From assembly GCF_023555385.1 (NCBI RefSeq), contig NZ_JAJSED010000001.1, positions 1,833,501-1,897,500 on the forward strand: a stretch of 64,000 nucleotides of DNA, in the 5' to 3' direction. This stretch comes from Guyparkeria hydrothermalis (GTDB lineage: Bacteria; Pseudomonadota; Gammaproteobacteria; Halothiobacillales; Halothiobacillaceae). Shown in pieces: positions 42,911 through 52,067 of this stretch (within the stretch, counting starts at the first letter, position 1; each line of letters begins with the position of its first letter). Made by a program: the position numbers and the translations under genes. The notes beneath the pieces are model-generated. The model searched no databases. It had not been told where the DNA came from and saw only the letters and a program-made list of their open reading frames with translations.

Positions 42911-45535
42911 ATGTGGGGCAGGAGGCGGCAAGGAGGCGCGCGAGGGCGGACGCTGGTCGACCGGATCGTCACCTCGTTCCGGTCGCTGCGGGCGCTGATG
43001 GTGATTGCCGCCTTGCTGGTATCGGTGGTGATCACCACCGCGGTCTATCTGGCCACCGAAACGGTTTTCACCCAAGCCGTGCAACGCTCCGCGGTGCAGA
43101 ACGCCCGGGTGCTTGCCGACGGCACGTTCAACGCCATGTACCAGATCATGCGCCAGGGATGGACGCGTGAGCAGCTCAACGAATTCCTCGACTCCCTCAA
43201 CCAGCGGGCCGACCCCGGTGCGGTGATCAGCGTCTATCGTGGTGAGCCCGTCAACGCGCTGTTCGGATCGTTGGCGCAGCCGCCCCCCGACGGCACGGCC
43301 CGGGCGGCTTTCGAGACTCGCCGTACCCACGTCGAGACCGACGCCCAGCTGGTGCGCTACGACCGCCCCCTTGTCGCCGGCGACGAATGCCTGCAATGCC
43401 ACGTGAATGCCGAGGCGGGCGACGTGCTGGGCGTGCTTTCCATCCGTCAGCCGATCGGGCCGATGATCGACCAGGCACACGATCAGCTGCTCGACCGCCT
43501 GCTGGTGATCGTCCCCGCGCCCCTGCTTGCCGCACTGCTGGTTGCCGGTTTTCTCAGCTGGCGGCTGGGGCGGTCGCTGCGGCGCCTCAATCGCTCGGTC
43601 GAGCAGGTCAACCGGGTCGAGGACCTGGCTCACCTGCGCTTTGCCGGTGCGTCGACCGGCTTTTCCGAATTCGATGACGTGCTGGCCCACGTTGATGTTC
43701 TGACCGACAAGGTCCGCGACGTGGCCATCGACCGCAACCTGCTCGAGTTCGAGATCGGGCTGATGGAGCACTTCGTCATTACCTCCGACGTGGTGCGCGA
43801 CTGGCGCCGCTACGTGCGCGACCTGCTCGAGGAGATCAACCGGCAGTTCACCGTGCACGGCGTGTTCACCGCCTTCTCGATCGCCGACCGACCGGTGGGT
43901 GTGGACGTGTTCTGGCAGGGGCGGGCCGACGAGGTGGTGGCCGCACGGATCGACCGCGAAGTCAGCCGACGGGTGGGCGAATGTTTCGGCGGCGGGGCGC
44001 GCGACGTCACGCCGCGGCAACACGTCGGCCACGATGGTGAATTGCTCACCGATGCCGGCCGGCTCGACCTGCACACCAAGACCCTGTCGATGGACCTGCC
44101 GCCGATGCAGGGCATGGTTGGGCTGATCGTGCCGATGGGCGAGGCCCGCGTGACGGTCAAGCGGCTGGTGATCGAATCGATCCTGTCGACGCTGATCAAT
44201 GTCGTCGGTTCGGTGCGGGCGATCGAGAAGCACACCGAGGATCTCGAGTATTTCGCCACCCGCGACCCCCTCACCCGCCTGTACAACCAGCGTATGTTCT
44301 GGTCGCTGTTGGAGTACGAGATCGGCCGGGCTCGCCGTCACGACTATCGCTTCGGTCTGATGGTCATCGACCTGGACGACTTCAAGCGCGTCAATGACCG
44401 CTACGGTCACGGCTTCGGCGATGACTACCTGCGTCGGGTGGCGGACCTGCTGCAGAACGGGGTGCGCGACGGCGACATCGTGGCCCGCTATGGCGGCGAC
44501 GAGTTCGTGGCCATCCTGCCGGACGCCGACGACCGGACGGTCGAGCAGGTCGGCGAACGGCTGCTTGCCCGCGTGCAGGAGGCCACCATCGCCGCGCCCG
44601 ACGGTGAATCGCTGCAGCTGTCACTGTCGATCGGCCTGGCCGTGGGGCCCGCCGAGGTCGGCCCGGCAGCCTCGGGGCAGGCCTTGTTCTCTCTCGCCGA
44701 CCAGGCGATGTATCGCGCTAAGGTCGCCGGCAAGAACCGACTGGCCGTGGCCGACCGCGAGGAGGTGATGACCGTCGAGCCCTCGAACGAGGCAGGCCAG
44801 GACGAGGTTGCCTCCCTCACGCCCGAGGCGGTATCGGTGGTCTACCAGCCGATCCGGCAGGCGGACGGTACGGTGGTTGGCGCCGAGGTCTTCGCCCGCG
44901 CCCGGGTCGGCGAGCGGGTGATCCCGGCCGCCGCCTTCGTCCGTGTGCTGGGGCGCGGCCAGATGATCGACGTGGTCGATCGCCGCGTGGTCGGGATGGT
45001 GCTGGGCGATCCGGCCATGGCGGAATTCGATGGCCGGCTGTTCGTCAACATTGCACCCACGAGCCTGCTGGAGTCGCGCTTTATCGACTTCCTGATTGAG
45101 TCGATCGCCCACTCGCCATTGCGGCCGGACCAGGTGGTCGTCGAGATCAGCGAAAGCCCGCTGGCCGGCGACATCGGTGCGCTGGCCCGGCCGGTGGCGG
45201 ACCTGCGCGCCGCCGGCGTGCGTACCGCCATCGACCACGCCGGCTCCGGCCGGGAGACCTTCACTTACTTGCGCCGGTTCGAGTTCGACTACTTGAAGAT
45301 CGAGGCCGACTGGCTGTGCGACCGCAAGGTCAGCCGTCGCGATCGGGCGTTCATCGACGGGTTGCTGACCATCGCCGAGACCCTCGGCGTCACGGTGGTG
45401 GCGCATAACGTCGAGACCGACGCCCAGGTCGAGTTGGTCCGCGGGCTCTCGATCGAGTTGATGCAGGGATATCGCTTTGCGCGCGAGTCGCAGAAGCCGC
45501 CCGTGGCCCTGTTGCCGGCCTCGGAGAGCCGCTGA
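42911..45535 (+). CDS. Membrane c-type-heme sensor GGDEF protein with degenerate EAL domain
   Basis: The 874-residue protein has a first membrane helix (about 27-48), a periplasmic sensor (about 50-195), a second helix (about 197-216) and a HAMP-like linker. A GAF-like middle (about 255-430), a GGDEF domain (about 460-620) and a C-terminal EAL-like domain (about 640-870) follow. The sensor carries a c-type heme motif CLQCH at residues 160-164 in DECLQCHVN, as in Tll0287-type (DUF3365-like) domains. The cyclase loop RYGGDEF (526-532) is intact. The EAL domain lost its catalytic set: EVF for EAL, IDHAGSG for DDFGTG, AHNVET for AEGVET. So it should be a heme-controlled cyclase with a non-catalytic EAL, not a phosphodiesterase. 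A strong AAGGAGGG precedes the ATG. Confidence 0.92.
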   Translation: MWGRRRQGGARGRTLVDRIVTSFRSLRALMVIAALLVSVVITTAVYLATETVFTQAVQRSAVQNARVLADGTFNAMYQIMRQGWTREQLNEFLDSLNQRADPGAVISVYRGEPVNALFGSLAQPPPDGTARAAFETRRTHVETDAQLVRYDRPLVAGDECLQCHVNAEAGDVLGVLSIRQPIGPMIDQAHDQLLDRLLVIVPAPLLAALLVAGFLSWRLGRSLRRLNRSVEQVNRVEDLAHLRFAGASTGFSEFDDVLAHVDVLTDKVRDVAIDRNLLEFEIGLMEHFVITSDVVRDWRRYVRDLLEEINRQFTVHGVFTAFSIADRPVGVDVFWQGRADEVVAARIDREVSRRVGECFGGGARDVTPRQHVGHDGELLTDAGRLDLHTKTLSMDLPPMQGMVGLIVPMGEARVTVKRLVIESILSTLINVVGSVRAIEKHTEDLEYFATRDPLTRLYNQRMFWSLLEYEIGRARRHDYRFGLMVIDLDDFKRVNDRYGHGFGDDYLRRVADLLQNGVRDGDIVARYGGDEFVAILPDADDRTVEQVGERLLARVQEATIAAPDGESLQLSLSIGLAVGPAEVGPAASGQALFSLADQAMYRAKVAGKNRLAVADREEVMTVEPSNEAGQDEVASLTPEAVSVVYQPIRQADGTVVGAEVFARARVGERVIPAAAFVRVLGRGQMIDVVDRRVVGMVLGDPAMAEFDGRLFVNIAPTSLLESRFIDFLIESIAHSPLRPDQVVVEISESPLAGDIGALARPVADLRAAGVRTAIDHAGSGRETFTYLRRFEFDYLKIEADWLCDRKVSRRDRAFIDGLLTIAETLGVTVVAHNVETDAQVELVRGLSIELMQGYRFARESQKPPVALLPASESR

Positions 45536-45541
45536 GGGCGA

Positions 45542-46468
45542 TCAGCGGCTGGGGCGCACCAGACTGATGTCGTCGAGTCGCTGCCCCGCCTGCTCCCGGG
45601 CCAGCCGGAGGAAGGCGTCCATGTAGGGCAGCCGGTGCTCGTCGCGGCGCACCGCCATGTGCATGGTGGACGACATCCCGTCGCCCAGCGGGCGGGCGAT
45701 CACGATGCCACGCTCGAGTTCGTCGTTGATGGCCCACTTCGGCAGGGCGGCCACGCCGTGGCCGCTGGCGACCCACTGGGCGATCATTGCCGTCAGCTCC
45801 GACTGGCGGGAGCCGGCCGGTTCTACACCGGCCGGTTCGAGGAAATGGCGATAGATGTCGAGCCGTTCACGGTCGACCGGGTAGCCGATCACGGTCTGGT
45901 CCGCGAGCATTTCCGGCGCGATGTGTGTCTCGTCGGCGAGCGGATGGCCCGGTGACAGCGCCAGCACCACCGGGTAGCGGAACAGCGGTTCGAAGTGCAG
46001 CGCCGGGTCCTCGACCGGATCGGAACTCACCACGCCGTCGAGCTTGCCGTCACGCAGCGCGTTGATGGCATCGAAGCTGAACGACATCGACAGGTCGGTC
46101 TCGATCGATGGCCACTGCGTCCGATAGCGTTCCAGCGTCGGGATCAGCCAGGTGAAGCAGGAGTGGCATTCCAGCGCGAGGAACAGCCGTCCGGTCGCGC
46201 CGCCGGCGATCTGGCGCAGGTCGCGGTCGAGTCGATCGATTTCCGGCAGGATGCCATCGGCGGCCGCCAGCAGCCGCCTGCCGGCCTCGGTCAGTCGCAT
46301 CGGTCGCGAGCTGCGTGAGAACAGCGGCGTTTCGTAATAGGTCTCCAGAGCTCGTATCTGGTGCGACAGCGCCGATTGCGTCAGGTGCAGCCGATCGGCG
46401 GCCGCGGCGAGCGAGCCGGTCTGCTCGATCGCGCGGATGGTCTTCAGGTGACGCAGTTCCAGGAACAT
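45542..46468 (-). CDS. metR: MetR-like LysR-family transcriptional regulator
   Basis: The 308-residue LysR regulator has an N-terminal winged HTH, LELRHLKTIRAIEQTGSLAAAADRLHLTQSALSHQIRALE, almost the textbook MetR sequence. A C-terminal substrate-binding domain follows, including LALECHSCFTWLIPTLERYR, which in MetR senses homocysteine. It controls methionine synthesis genes elsewhere (no met genes are in the window). It lies convergent with the heme-GGDEF gene (six bases apart) and is separated from gor by a terminator. Confidence 0.93.
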   Translation of the reverse strand: MFLELRHLKTIRAIEQTGSLAAAADRLHLTQSALSHQIRALETYYETPLFSRSSRPMRLTEAGRRLLAAADGILPEIDRLDRDLRQIAGGATGRLFLALECHSCFTWLIPTLERYRTQWPSIETDLSMSFSFDAINALRDGKLDGVVSSDPVEDPALHFEPLFRYPVVLALSPGHPLADETHIAPEMLADQTVIGYPVDRERLDIYRHFLEPAGVEPAGSRQSELTAMIAQWVASGHGVAALPKWAINDELERGIVIARPLGDGMSSTMHMAVRRDEHRLPYMDAFLRLAREQAGQRLDDISLVRPSR

Positions 46469-46482
46469 GGGGGACCCTCAAT

Positions 46483-46512
46483 AAAAAAAACCGGCCGGGT
46501 CGCCCCGGCCGG
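46483..46512 (-). terminator. Intrinsic terminator of gor
   Basis: On the minus strand a 9-base stem CCGGCCGGG/CCCGGCCGG with a 4-base loop is followed by eight T (A-tract 46483-46490 on the plus strand), 26 bases after the gor stop. This is a strong terminator. Confidence 0.9.
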
Positions 46513-46537
46513 CTGCTCGCTCTCAGAGCGCGAGGAG

Positions 46538-47905
46538 TCAGTCCTCCCGCGGGCTCTTGAGTGTGACCAGCTCCTCGGCCGAGGTCGGGTGCAGGGCGAC
46601 CGTGTTGTCGAAGTCGGCCTTGGTCAGGCCGGCCTTCACGGCCACCGCGAAGCCCTGCAGCATCTCGTCGGCGCCGTCGCCCACCAGGTGCAGGCCGGCG
46701 ACGCGCTCCTCCTTGCCCACGCAGACGAGCTTCATCGCCGTCTTGAAGCCGTGGCCGGAAAGAGCGTAGCGCATCGGCGTGAAGCGGGTCTCGTAAATCG
46801 TGACCTCGTCCTTGCCGAACTGCTCGATCGCCTGCGGCTCGGTCAGCCCGACGGTGCCGAGCGCCGGGTGGGCGAAGACCACCGTCGGGATGGTGTCGTA
46901 CTCGAGCATAGCCTCCTTCTGGCCGTCGAACAGCCGATCGGACAGCCGGCGGCCCGCGGCGATCGCCACCGGCGTGAGCGGGTACTTGCCGATGATGTCG
47001 CCGATGGCGTAGATGCCCTTCACGTTGGTGTTCTGGTAGGCATCCACCGGGATCATGCCGTTTTTCTCCACCTCGACGCCGGCGGCATCGAGACCGATGT
47101 CGTCGGTGTTCGGCTTGCGGCCGACCGCCCAGATCACCTGGTCGAACGGGCCGAGCTGCTCGCCATCGGCACCGTGGATGACGGTGCCCTCGTCGGTCTT
47201 CTCGAGCTTCGACACCTTGAACGGCAGGTGGGTCTCGATGCCCTGCTGCTCGAGGTTTTCGGTGGCCGTCTCGCGGATCAGCGGATCGAACGGCGCCAGG
47301 ATGGTGTCGAGCATGTCGAGCAGGGTGACGTAGCTGCCCAACGAGCGCAGCACGCCGGCCAGTTCCACGCCGATGTAGCCGCCGCCGATCACGGCGGTGC
47401 GCTTGGGCAACTCGTCGAGCTCGAAGAAGCCGTCGGAGGTGATGCCGTGTTCGGCGCCCGGCACCGGCGGGACCAGCGGCCGGCCGCCGGTCGACAGCAC
47501 GATGTGGTCGGCCGTGTAGGTGGTGCCGTCGACGTCGACCTTGTTGTCACCAGCCAGTCGGCCGTAGCCGTCGATCACCTCGAGCTTGAGGTCCTTGGCG
47601 TAGCCGTCCCAGAAGCGGTTGATGCCGGCGATGAACTCGCGGCGCTTTTTCGCCAGCGTGCCGAAATCGACCCCGCCGGTGGCCTCGGGAAAACCCCAGT
47701 CGGCCGCATCCGCGCGGTCGTGCGCCAGGTTGGCGGCATACCACATGACCTTCTTCGGCACGCAACCGACGTTGACGCAGGTGCCGCCGAGGGCGGTGGG
47801 CTCGATGACGGCAACGTTCTTGCCGTACTGCGCGGCGCGCTCGGCCACGGCCAGGCCGCCGGAGCCGCCGCCGAGGACGATCATGTTGAAATGCTTGCCA
47901 CTCAT
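46538..47905 (-). CDS. gor: Glutathione-disulfide reductase
   Basis: The 455-residue flavoprotein reduces oxidised glutathione with NADPH. It starts [25 protein letters not shown] (FAD site) and has the redox-active [10 protein letters not shown] (Cys43 and Cys48), the NADPH motif [19 protein letters not shown], and the interface [11 protein letters not shown] with the catalytic His of glutathione reductases. GGAGG precedes the ATG at 47905. It is downstream of the peroxiredoxin-glutaredoxin gene, whose glutaredoxin half would need the glutathione it regenerates. Confidence 0.93.
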   Translation of the reverse strand: MSGKHFNMIVLGGGSGGLAVAERAAQYGKNVAVIEPTALGGTCVNVGCVPKKVMWYAANLAHDRADAADWGFPEATGGVDFGTLAKKRREFIAGINRFWDGYAKDLKLEVIDGYGRLAGDNKVDVDGTTYTADHIVLSTGGRPLVPPVPGAEHGITSDGFFELDELPKRTAVIGGGYIGVELAGVLRSLGSYVTLLDMLDTILAPFDPLIRETATENLEQQGIETHLPFKVSKLEKTDEGTVIHGADGEQLGPFDQVIWAVGRKPNTDDIGLDAAGVEVEKNGMIPVDAYQNTNVKGIYAIGDIIGKYPLTPVAIAAGRRLSDRLFDGQKEAMLEYDTIPTVVFAHPALGTVGLTEPQAIEQFGKDEVTIYETRFTPMRYALSGHGFKTAMKLVCVGKEERVAGLHLVGDGADEMLQGFAVAVKAGLTKADFDNTVALHPTSAEELVTLKSPRED

Positions 47906-47984
47906 GGATGCCTCCAGGAAGGATTGATGACTGGGTGTCGTCAGGCTTTCGTATGCCGGCGCGAGTGCCCGCGGCATGCGAAAG

Positions 47985-48007
47985 CCGGCCCGGGAACCCC
48001 GGGCCGG
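47985..48007 (-). terminator. GC-rich hairpin after the peroxiredoxin-glutaredoxin gene
   Basis: A 10-base perfect stem CCGGCCCGGG/CCCGGGCCGG with a 3-base loop sits 24 bases after the stop on the minus strand and is followed by a short CTTTC. The weak T-run could allow partial read-through into gor. Confidence 0.6.
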
Positions 48008-48031
48008 TGATGCGTCGCTATGGGGAAGCGA

Positions 48032-48772
48032 TCAGTAGCCCTGCTGCTTGAGCCAGGCCTCGACTTCCTCGCTGCCGCCGACCTTCTGGCCGTCGACGTA
48101 GCATTGCGGCACGGTTTCGGTCTGGGCGACGGCGCGCAGGGCGCGCAGGTTCACGTCGTCACCGACGACGATCTCGTCGAACTCGAGACCGGCGTCGTGC
48201 AGCATGCCCTTGGCGCGGGCGCAGAACGGGCAGCCCTTGCGGGTGAACAGCATGATCGAGTGCGGCTTCTTGGCGTTCGGAGCCAGCCAGTCGAGCATGG
48301 TGTCCGCGTCGGAGACCTCGTACGGGTCACCCGGCTTCTCCGGCTCGATGAACATCTTCTCGATCGTGCCGTCCTTGACGACCATGGAGTAGCGCCAGGA
48401 GCGCTTGCCGAAGCCGAGGTCGTCCTTGTCGACCAGCATGCCCATGCCGTCGGTGAAGTCGCCGTTGCCGTCCGGCAGGAAGCGGATGCGGTCGGCGTCC
48501 TGGTCTTCGGCCCACTCGTTCATGACGAAGGCGTCGTTGACCGAGATGCAGACGATCTCGTCGACACCATTCTCCTTGAAGACCGGCGCGAGCTCGTTGA
48601 AGCGCGGCACGTGGCTCGAGGAGCAGGTCGGGGTGAACGCGCCCGGCAGGGAGAAGACCGCGACGGTCTTGCCCTTGAAGATCTCGTCGGAGGTCACGTT
48701 GACCCAGTCGTGGTTCTGGCGGGTGCGGAAGGTGACGTTGGGTACCTTCTGGCCTTCACGGTTCTCCAGCAT
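48032..48772 (-). CDS. Hybrid peroxiredoxin-glutaredoxin
   Basis: The 246-residue fusion detoxifies peroxides with glutathione. Residues 1-160 are a Prx5-type peroxiredoxin with the peroxidatic Cys50 in [14 protein letters not shown]. Residues 170-246 are a glutaredoxin with CPFC at 181-184, [17 protein letters not shown] as the glutathione-binding loop. The fusion occurs in Haemophilus and other gammaproteobacteria. AAGGAGA precedes the start. gor lies directly downstream, giving the NADPH-glutathione-peroxidase chain. Confidence 0.96.
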   Translation of the reverse strand: MLENREGQKVPNVTFRTRQNHDWVNVTSDEIFKGKTVAVFSLPGAFTPTCSSSHVPRFNELAPVFKENGVDEIVCISVNDAFVMNEWAEDQDADRIRFLPDGNGDFTDGMGMLVDKDDLGFGKRSWRYSMVVKDGTIEKMFIEPEKPGDPYEVSDADTMLDWLAPNAKKPHSIMLFTRKGCPFCARAKGMLHDAGLEFDEIVVGDDVNLRALRAVAQTETVPQCYVDGQKVGGSEEVEAWLKQQGY

Positions 48773-48821
48773 GCGGAATCTCCTTAAGGTCTGGGTTGAA
48801 TCAAACGAACGTAAAAACCGG

Positions 48822-48845
48822 GGCGGGATGCCGGGGCATCTCGCC
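48822..48845 (-). other. Hairpin in the peroxiredoxin leader or lysA trailer
   Basis: In the 267-base gap between prx and lysA, GGCGAGATGC pairs with GCATCCCGCC (one G-U) on the minus strand. A five-T run follows four bases later, 50-odd bases before the prx start. A second hairpin near 48895-48925 is followed by six T. Either may be the lysA terminator, or this one may attenuate prx. No promoter is convincing. Confidence 0.4.
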
Positions 48846-49039
48846 GACGGAAATCATGGGGACGAAACGTTAAAAAACAATCACGGCCCGGTGGGGCGGC
48901 CGCGGCGTGCGAGCCGCGACACAACAGGGGAGAGCATAGTCGAGCTGTTCGATCGAGGGAAATAGACTTTCCCCATGTTTTCGATAGCTAAATTCTATTG
49001 AGCTGGGCGGCGAGCGCCACGGCCGGGCGAGTGCTCGGG

Positions 49040-50329
49040 TCACTCGGCCGGCGGTACCTGCTCGAGCGCCCAGAGAGATTCGAGCGGTTCGCGACGGCGG
49101 ATCTCGTGGCAGGTGTCGCCGTCGACCAGCACTTCGGCGGCCCGCGGGCGGGTGTTGTAGTTGGAAGCCATGGAGAAGCCGTAGGCCCCGGCCCCGAGCA
49201 CGGCCAGCAGGTCACCCTCGCCCAGCTCGAACGGGCGATCGTGGCCGAGGAAATCGCCGGTCTCGCAGATCGGGCCGACGATCTCCCAGGTTGCCTCAAG
49301 GCGGTCGCCGTCACCGCGGCCGGCCGACACGATCGCCATGTCGCTGCCGTAGAGTGCCGGGCGCATCAGGTCGTTCATCGCCGCATCGATGATCGCGAAC
49401 GACTTGTGCCGCCCCGGCTTGAGGTATTCCACCCGGGTGACCAGTGCGCCGGCCGGCCCGGCGATGAAGCGCCCCGGTTCGATCCAGATCGGCAGATCGT
49501 GGGCGAGCGGGTCGGCATCGACCACCGAGCGAATCGCCTCGATCCAGTCGGCCGCCGGCGGCGGGTTCTCGTCGGTGTAGCGAATGCCGAGGCCGCCGCC
49601 GAGATCGAGATGCTTGAGCTCGATGCCGCGTTCGGCCAGCCGGTGGGCGAGCTTCATCACCCGTTCGGCCGCATCGCGGAACGGGCTGACGTCGGTCAGC
49701 TGCGAGCCGATGTGGCAGTCGATCCCGACGATCTCCAGCGACGGCTGGGTATGGGCCCACTCGTACAGCGGCAGGGCCTCGTCGATGGCGATGCCGAACT
49801 TGTTGTCCTTCAGCCCGGTGGAAATGTAGGGGTGGGTGCGGGCATCGACATCCGGGTTGACGCGCAGGGAGATCGGTGCGATTCGCTGCATTTCGCTCGC
49901 GATTTCGGCAATGCGGCGCAATTCGGCCTCGGATTCGACGTTGAGGCAACCGATGCCCGCCGCCAGCGCGCCGCGGATCTCGTCGGCCGACTTGCCCACG
50001 CCGGAGAACACCGTCTTGGCCGGGTCGCCGCCGGCCGCCTGCACGCGCGCCAGCTCGCCGTAGGAGACGATGTCGAAGCCGGCGCCCAGCCGGGCCAGCA
50101 CGCTGAGGATGCCGATGTTGCTGTTGGCCTTGACCGCGTAGCAGATGCGGTGGGCGCGCTCACCGAAGGCGTCGGTGAGGGCGTTGAAGGCCGACTCGAT
50201 CGCCGCCCGCGAGTAGACATAGGTGGGCGAACCGAACTGGTCGACGATCGCGCTGGCGGTGACCTGTTCGATTTGCAGATCACCGTTGGCGGTGCGAGAG
50301 AAGAACGGCGGGAGATCGGTCTGGGGCAC
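49040..50329 (-). CDS. lysA: Diaminopimelate decarboxylase
   Basis: LysA makes lysine from meso-diaminopimelate with PLP. The 429-residue protein shows ICYAVKANSNIGIL (PLP-lysine), FSGVGKSADEI, GIDCHIGSQLTD, HLDLGGGLGIRY and EPGRFIAGPAGALVT, all in order, and a C-terminal GAYGFSMASNYNTRPRAAEVLV. Length fits the family. It lies 15 bases after lptM, a widespread pairing. dapF, often third, does not follow here. Confidence 0.97.
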   Translation of the reverse strand: MPQTDLPPFFSRTANGDLQIEQVTASAIVDQFGSPTYVYSRAAIESAFNALTDAFGERAHRICYAVKANSNIGILSVLARLGAGFDIVSYGELARVQAAGGDPAKTVFSGVGKSADEIRGALAAGIGCLNVESEAELRRIAEIASEMQRIAPISLRVNPDVDARTHPYISTGLKDNKFGIAIDEALPLYEWAHTQPSLEIVGIDCHIGSQLTDVSPFRDAAERVMKLAHRLAERGIELKHLDLGGGLGIRYTDENPPPAADWIEAIRSVVDADPLAHDLPIWIEPGRFIAGPAGALVTRVEYLKPGRHKSFAIIDAAMNDLMRPALYGSDMAIVSAGRGDGDRLEATWEIVGPICETGDFLGHDRPFELGEGDLLAVLGAGAYGFSMASNYNTRPRAAEVLVDGDTCHEIRRREPLESLWALEQVPPAE

Positions 50330-50344
50330 GGCGTGGCTCCGGGG

Positions 50345-50521
50345 TCAGTCCTGTTCGGTGGTGGTCGGGGAGGTGTCGGTCTCGGCCGGCTTGTCAGCCG
50401 GCTGCTCGTCGGGAAGATAGAGCGGTCCCTTCTGACCGCAGCCGGTCAGGCAGAGGGTGGCCAACAGCAGCCCTGCGCCGAGTTGGCGTGAGAGCGTGGG
50501 GATCGGCAACAAGCGTGACAT
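50345..50521 (-). CDS. lptM: LPS assembly lipoprotein LptM (YifL)
   Basis: This 58-residue lipoprotein has a signal peptide with lipobox LTGC (acylated Cys28) followed immediately by GQKGPLYLPDE, the diagnostic LptM signature. A short acidic/Thr tail (DTSPTTTEQD) ends it. LptM helps oxidative maturation of the LptD outer-membrane LPS translocon. It is translated just before lysA, the conserved lptM-lysA order. The gene is short and easily missed. Confidence 0.93.
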   Translation of the reverse strand: MSRLLPIPTLSRQLGAGLLLATLCLTGCGQKGPLYLPDEQPADKPAETDTSPTTTEQD

Positions 50522-50624
50522 GCGGACTCCCGGGCCCGACGGGCCGTGTGCAGATGAATGACGAGGGTTCGGTCGCTGGCGCCCGATTATGCCTCAAGCG
50601 ATCCGCGCTGTGGTCGTTGCGGGC

Positions 50625-51938
50625 TCACGGTGCCTGCAGGCAGGCGATGAAGAACCCGTCACAACCGTGTCGGTCCGGGCGCAGCCGCACCCAGCCGTCC
50701 CGGGTGATCGCATCATCCGGCAGGCCGATGTCGCCGGGGATGACCGCCTGCCAGCCGGGATGCCCGGCGAGAAAGTCGGCGACGACGGCCTCGTTCTCCG
50801 CCGGCCACAGGCTGCAGGTCGCATAGATGAGCCGCCCGCCCGGGCGAGTGACGGCCGCGCCCTGTTCCAGCAGTTGTCGCTGGGTGGTCGCGAGATCCGG
50901 CCAGTCGATAGCCGCCCAGCGCAACTCGGGATGGCGTCGCCAGGTGCCCGAGCCGCTGCAGGGCGCGTCGATCAGCACGTGGTCGAACTGGCCGAGTGCA
51001 TCCGGCAGGGGGCGGGTGGCGTCCGCGGCGTGCAACTTGAGGTCGAGGTCGCCGTGGCGACGGGCGCGGGCGCGCAGGCGCTCCAGTCGGTCGGCATGCA
51101 GGTCGCAGGCAGTCAGGTCCAGGTTGCCGTCAGTCTCGTCCAGCAGCCCCAGGCTCTTGCCGCCGGCGCCGGCGCACAGGTCGAGAATCCGGTCGCCCGC
51201 CTGCGCGCCGACGGCGCGGACTACCCACTGGCTACCGGCATCCTGGATCTCGAACGCCCCCCGCTCGAAGGCGGGCAGGCGTGTCAGGCGGGCTGGCCGC
51301 TGTAGTCGCAGGCCGAGCGGAAGGCCGTCGATGGGTGTGGCTTCGATGTCCGCCTCGGCCAGTTCGGTTCGCAACGCCGCCGCGCTAGCGCATCGCGGGT
51401 TGGCGTGCAGGTCGATCGGCGCTCGGGACTCGAGCGCCTGCGCGAGCGCTTCGGGATCGGCTGGCGCGAGCTCGTTCCACTGGGCGGCCGCGTCGGCAGT
51501 GAGATTGAAGCGGATATCGGTCGGCAGCTCCGGGAAGGGCGTGTTTCGGCGCTCGGCGAGGCGTGCCATGTCGTTTTCCCCGAGGCCCGCGCTTGCGGCA
51601 AGGACCGGGTCGAGCGCATCGGCCAGTAGCAGTGCGGCGGCCACCCGCATCGCCATGTCTGGCTGGTCGCGGTCGAGCAGCCAGTCGAGCACGCGCCGCT
51701 GTCGCAGGACGAACAGGGTCAGTTCACGGACCCGCTCGCGGTCGCGTTTTCCCATGCGCCGCTGGGTGGCGAGTTCGCGCTGCAGGACCCGATCGGCCGG
51801 CAGGCCCTCGCTGCCGATGCGCTCCAGTAACTCGGCGGCGAGTTGCAGCTGCGCCGGGAACGGGCGTCCGCGCGGCAGTGCCGGGGCGGGCCAGTCGTTT
51901 CCGGAAAGGGTTGAGGAATCGGGGGTCGGGTCGGACAT
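50625..51938 (-). CDS. RsmB-like rRNA (cytosine-C5)-methyltransferase
   Basis: The 437-residue enzyme belongs to the RsmB/NOP family. An N-terminal NusB-like helical region (about residues 30-150) is followed by the methyltransferase fold: ILDLCAGAGGKSLGLLD (SAM motif I), IDAPCSGSGTWRRHPELRW with the PCS catalytic cysteine, and YATCSLWPAENEAVV with the second conserved cysteine. It may be RsmB (16S m5C967), though that gene usually lies by fmt-def. I chose ATG 51938; the frame opens earlier at 52010. It is divergent from the esterase gene. Confidence 0.85.
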   Translation of the reverse strand: MSDPTPDSSTLSGNDWPAPALPRGRPFPAQLQLAAELLERIGSEGLPADRVLQRELATQRRMGKRDRERVRELTLFVLRQRRVLDWLLDRDQPDMAMRVAAALLLADALDPVLAASAGLGENDMARLAERRNTPFPELPTDIRFNLTADAAAQWNELAPADPEALAQALESRAPIDLHANPRCASAAALRTELAEADIEATPIDGLPLGLRLQRPARLTRLPAFERGAFEIQDAGSQWVVRAVGAQAGDRILDLCAGAGGKSLGLLDETDGNLDLTACDLHADRLERLRARARRHGDLDLKLHAADATRPLPDALGQFDHVLIDAPCSGSGTWRRHPELRWAAIDWPDLATTQRQLLEQGAAVTRPGGRLIYATCSLWPAENEAVVADFLAGHPGWQAVIPGDIGLPDDAITRDGWVRLRPDRHGCDGFFIACLQAP

Positions 51939-52067
51939 GCCGTGGGCTCGTCGGTCGGTTGGCGGCGCTGGGGTCGAGCGTGGGGTCGCTGCCCTTTGGT
52001 AGTATCTCACGACCCATCAAGCGGTCCGGCTCCGGCCGGCCAGCGTCATTCCAAGGGAACCAGTTAC

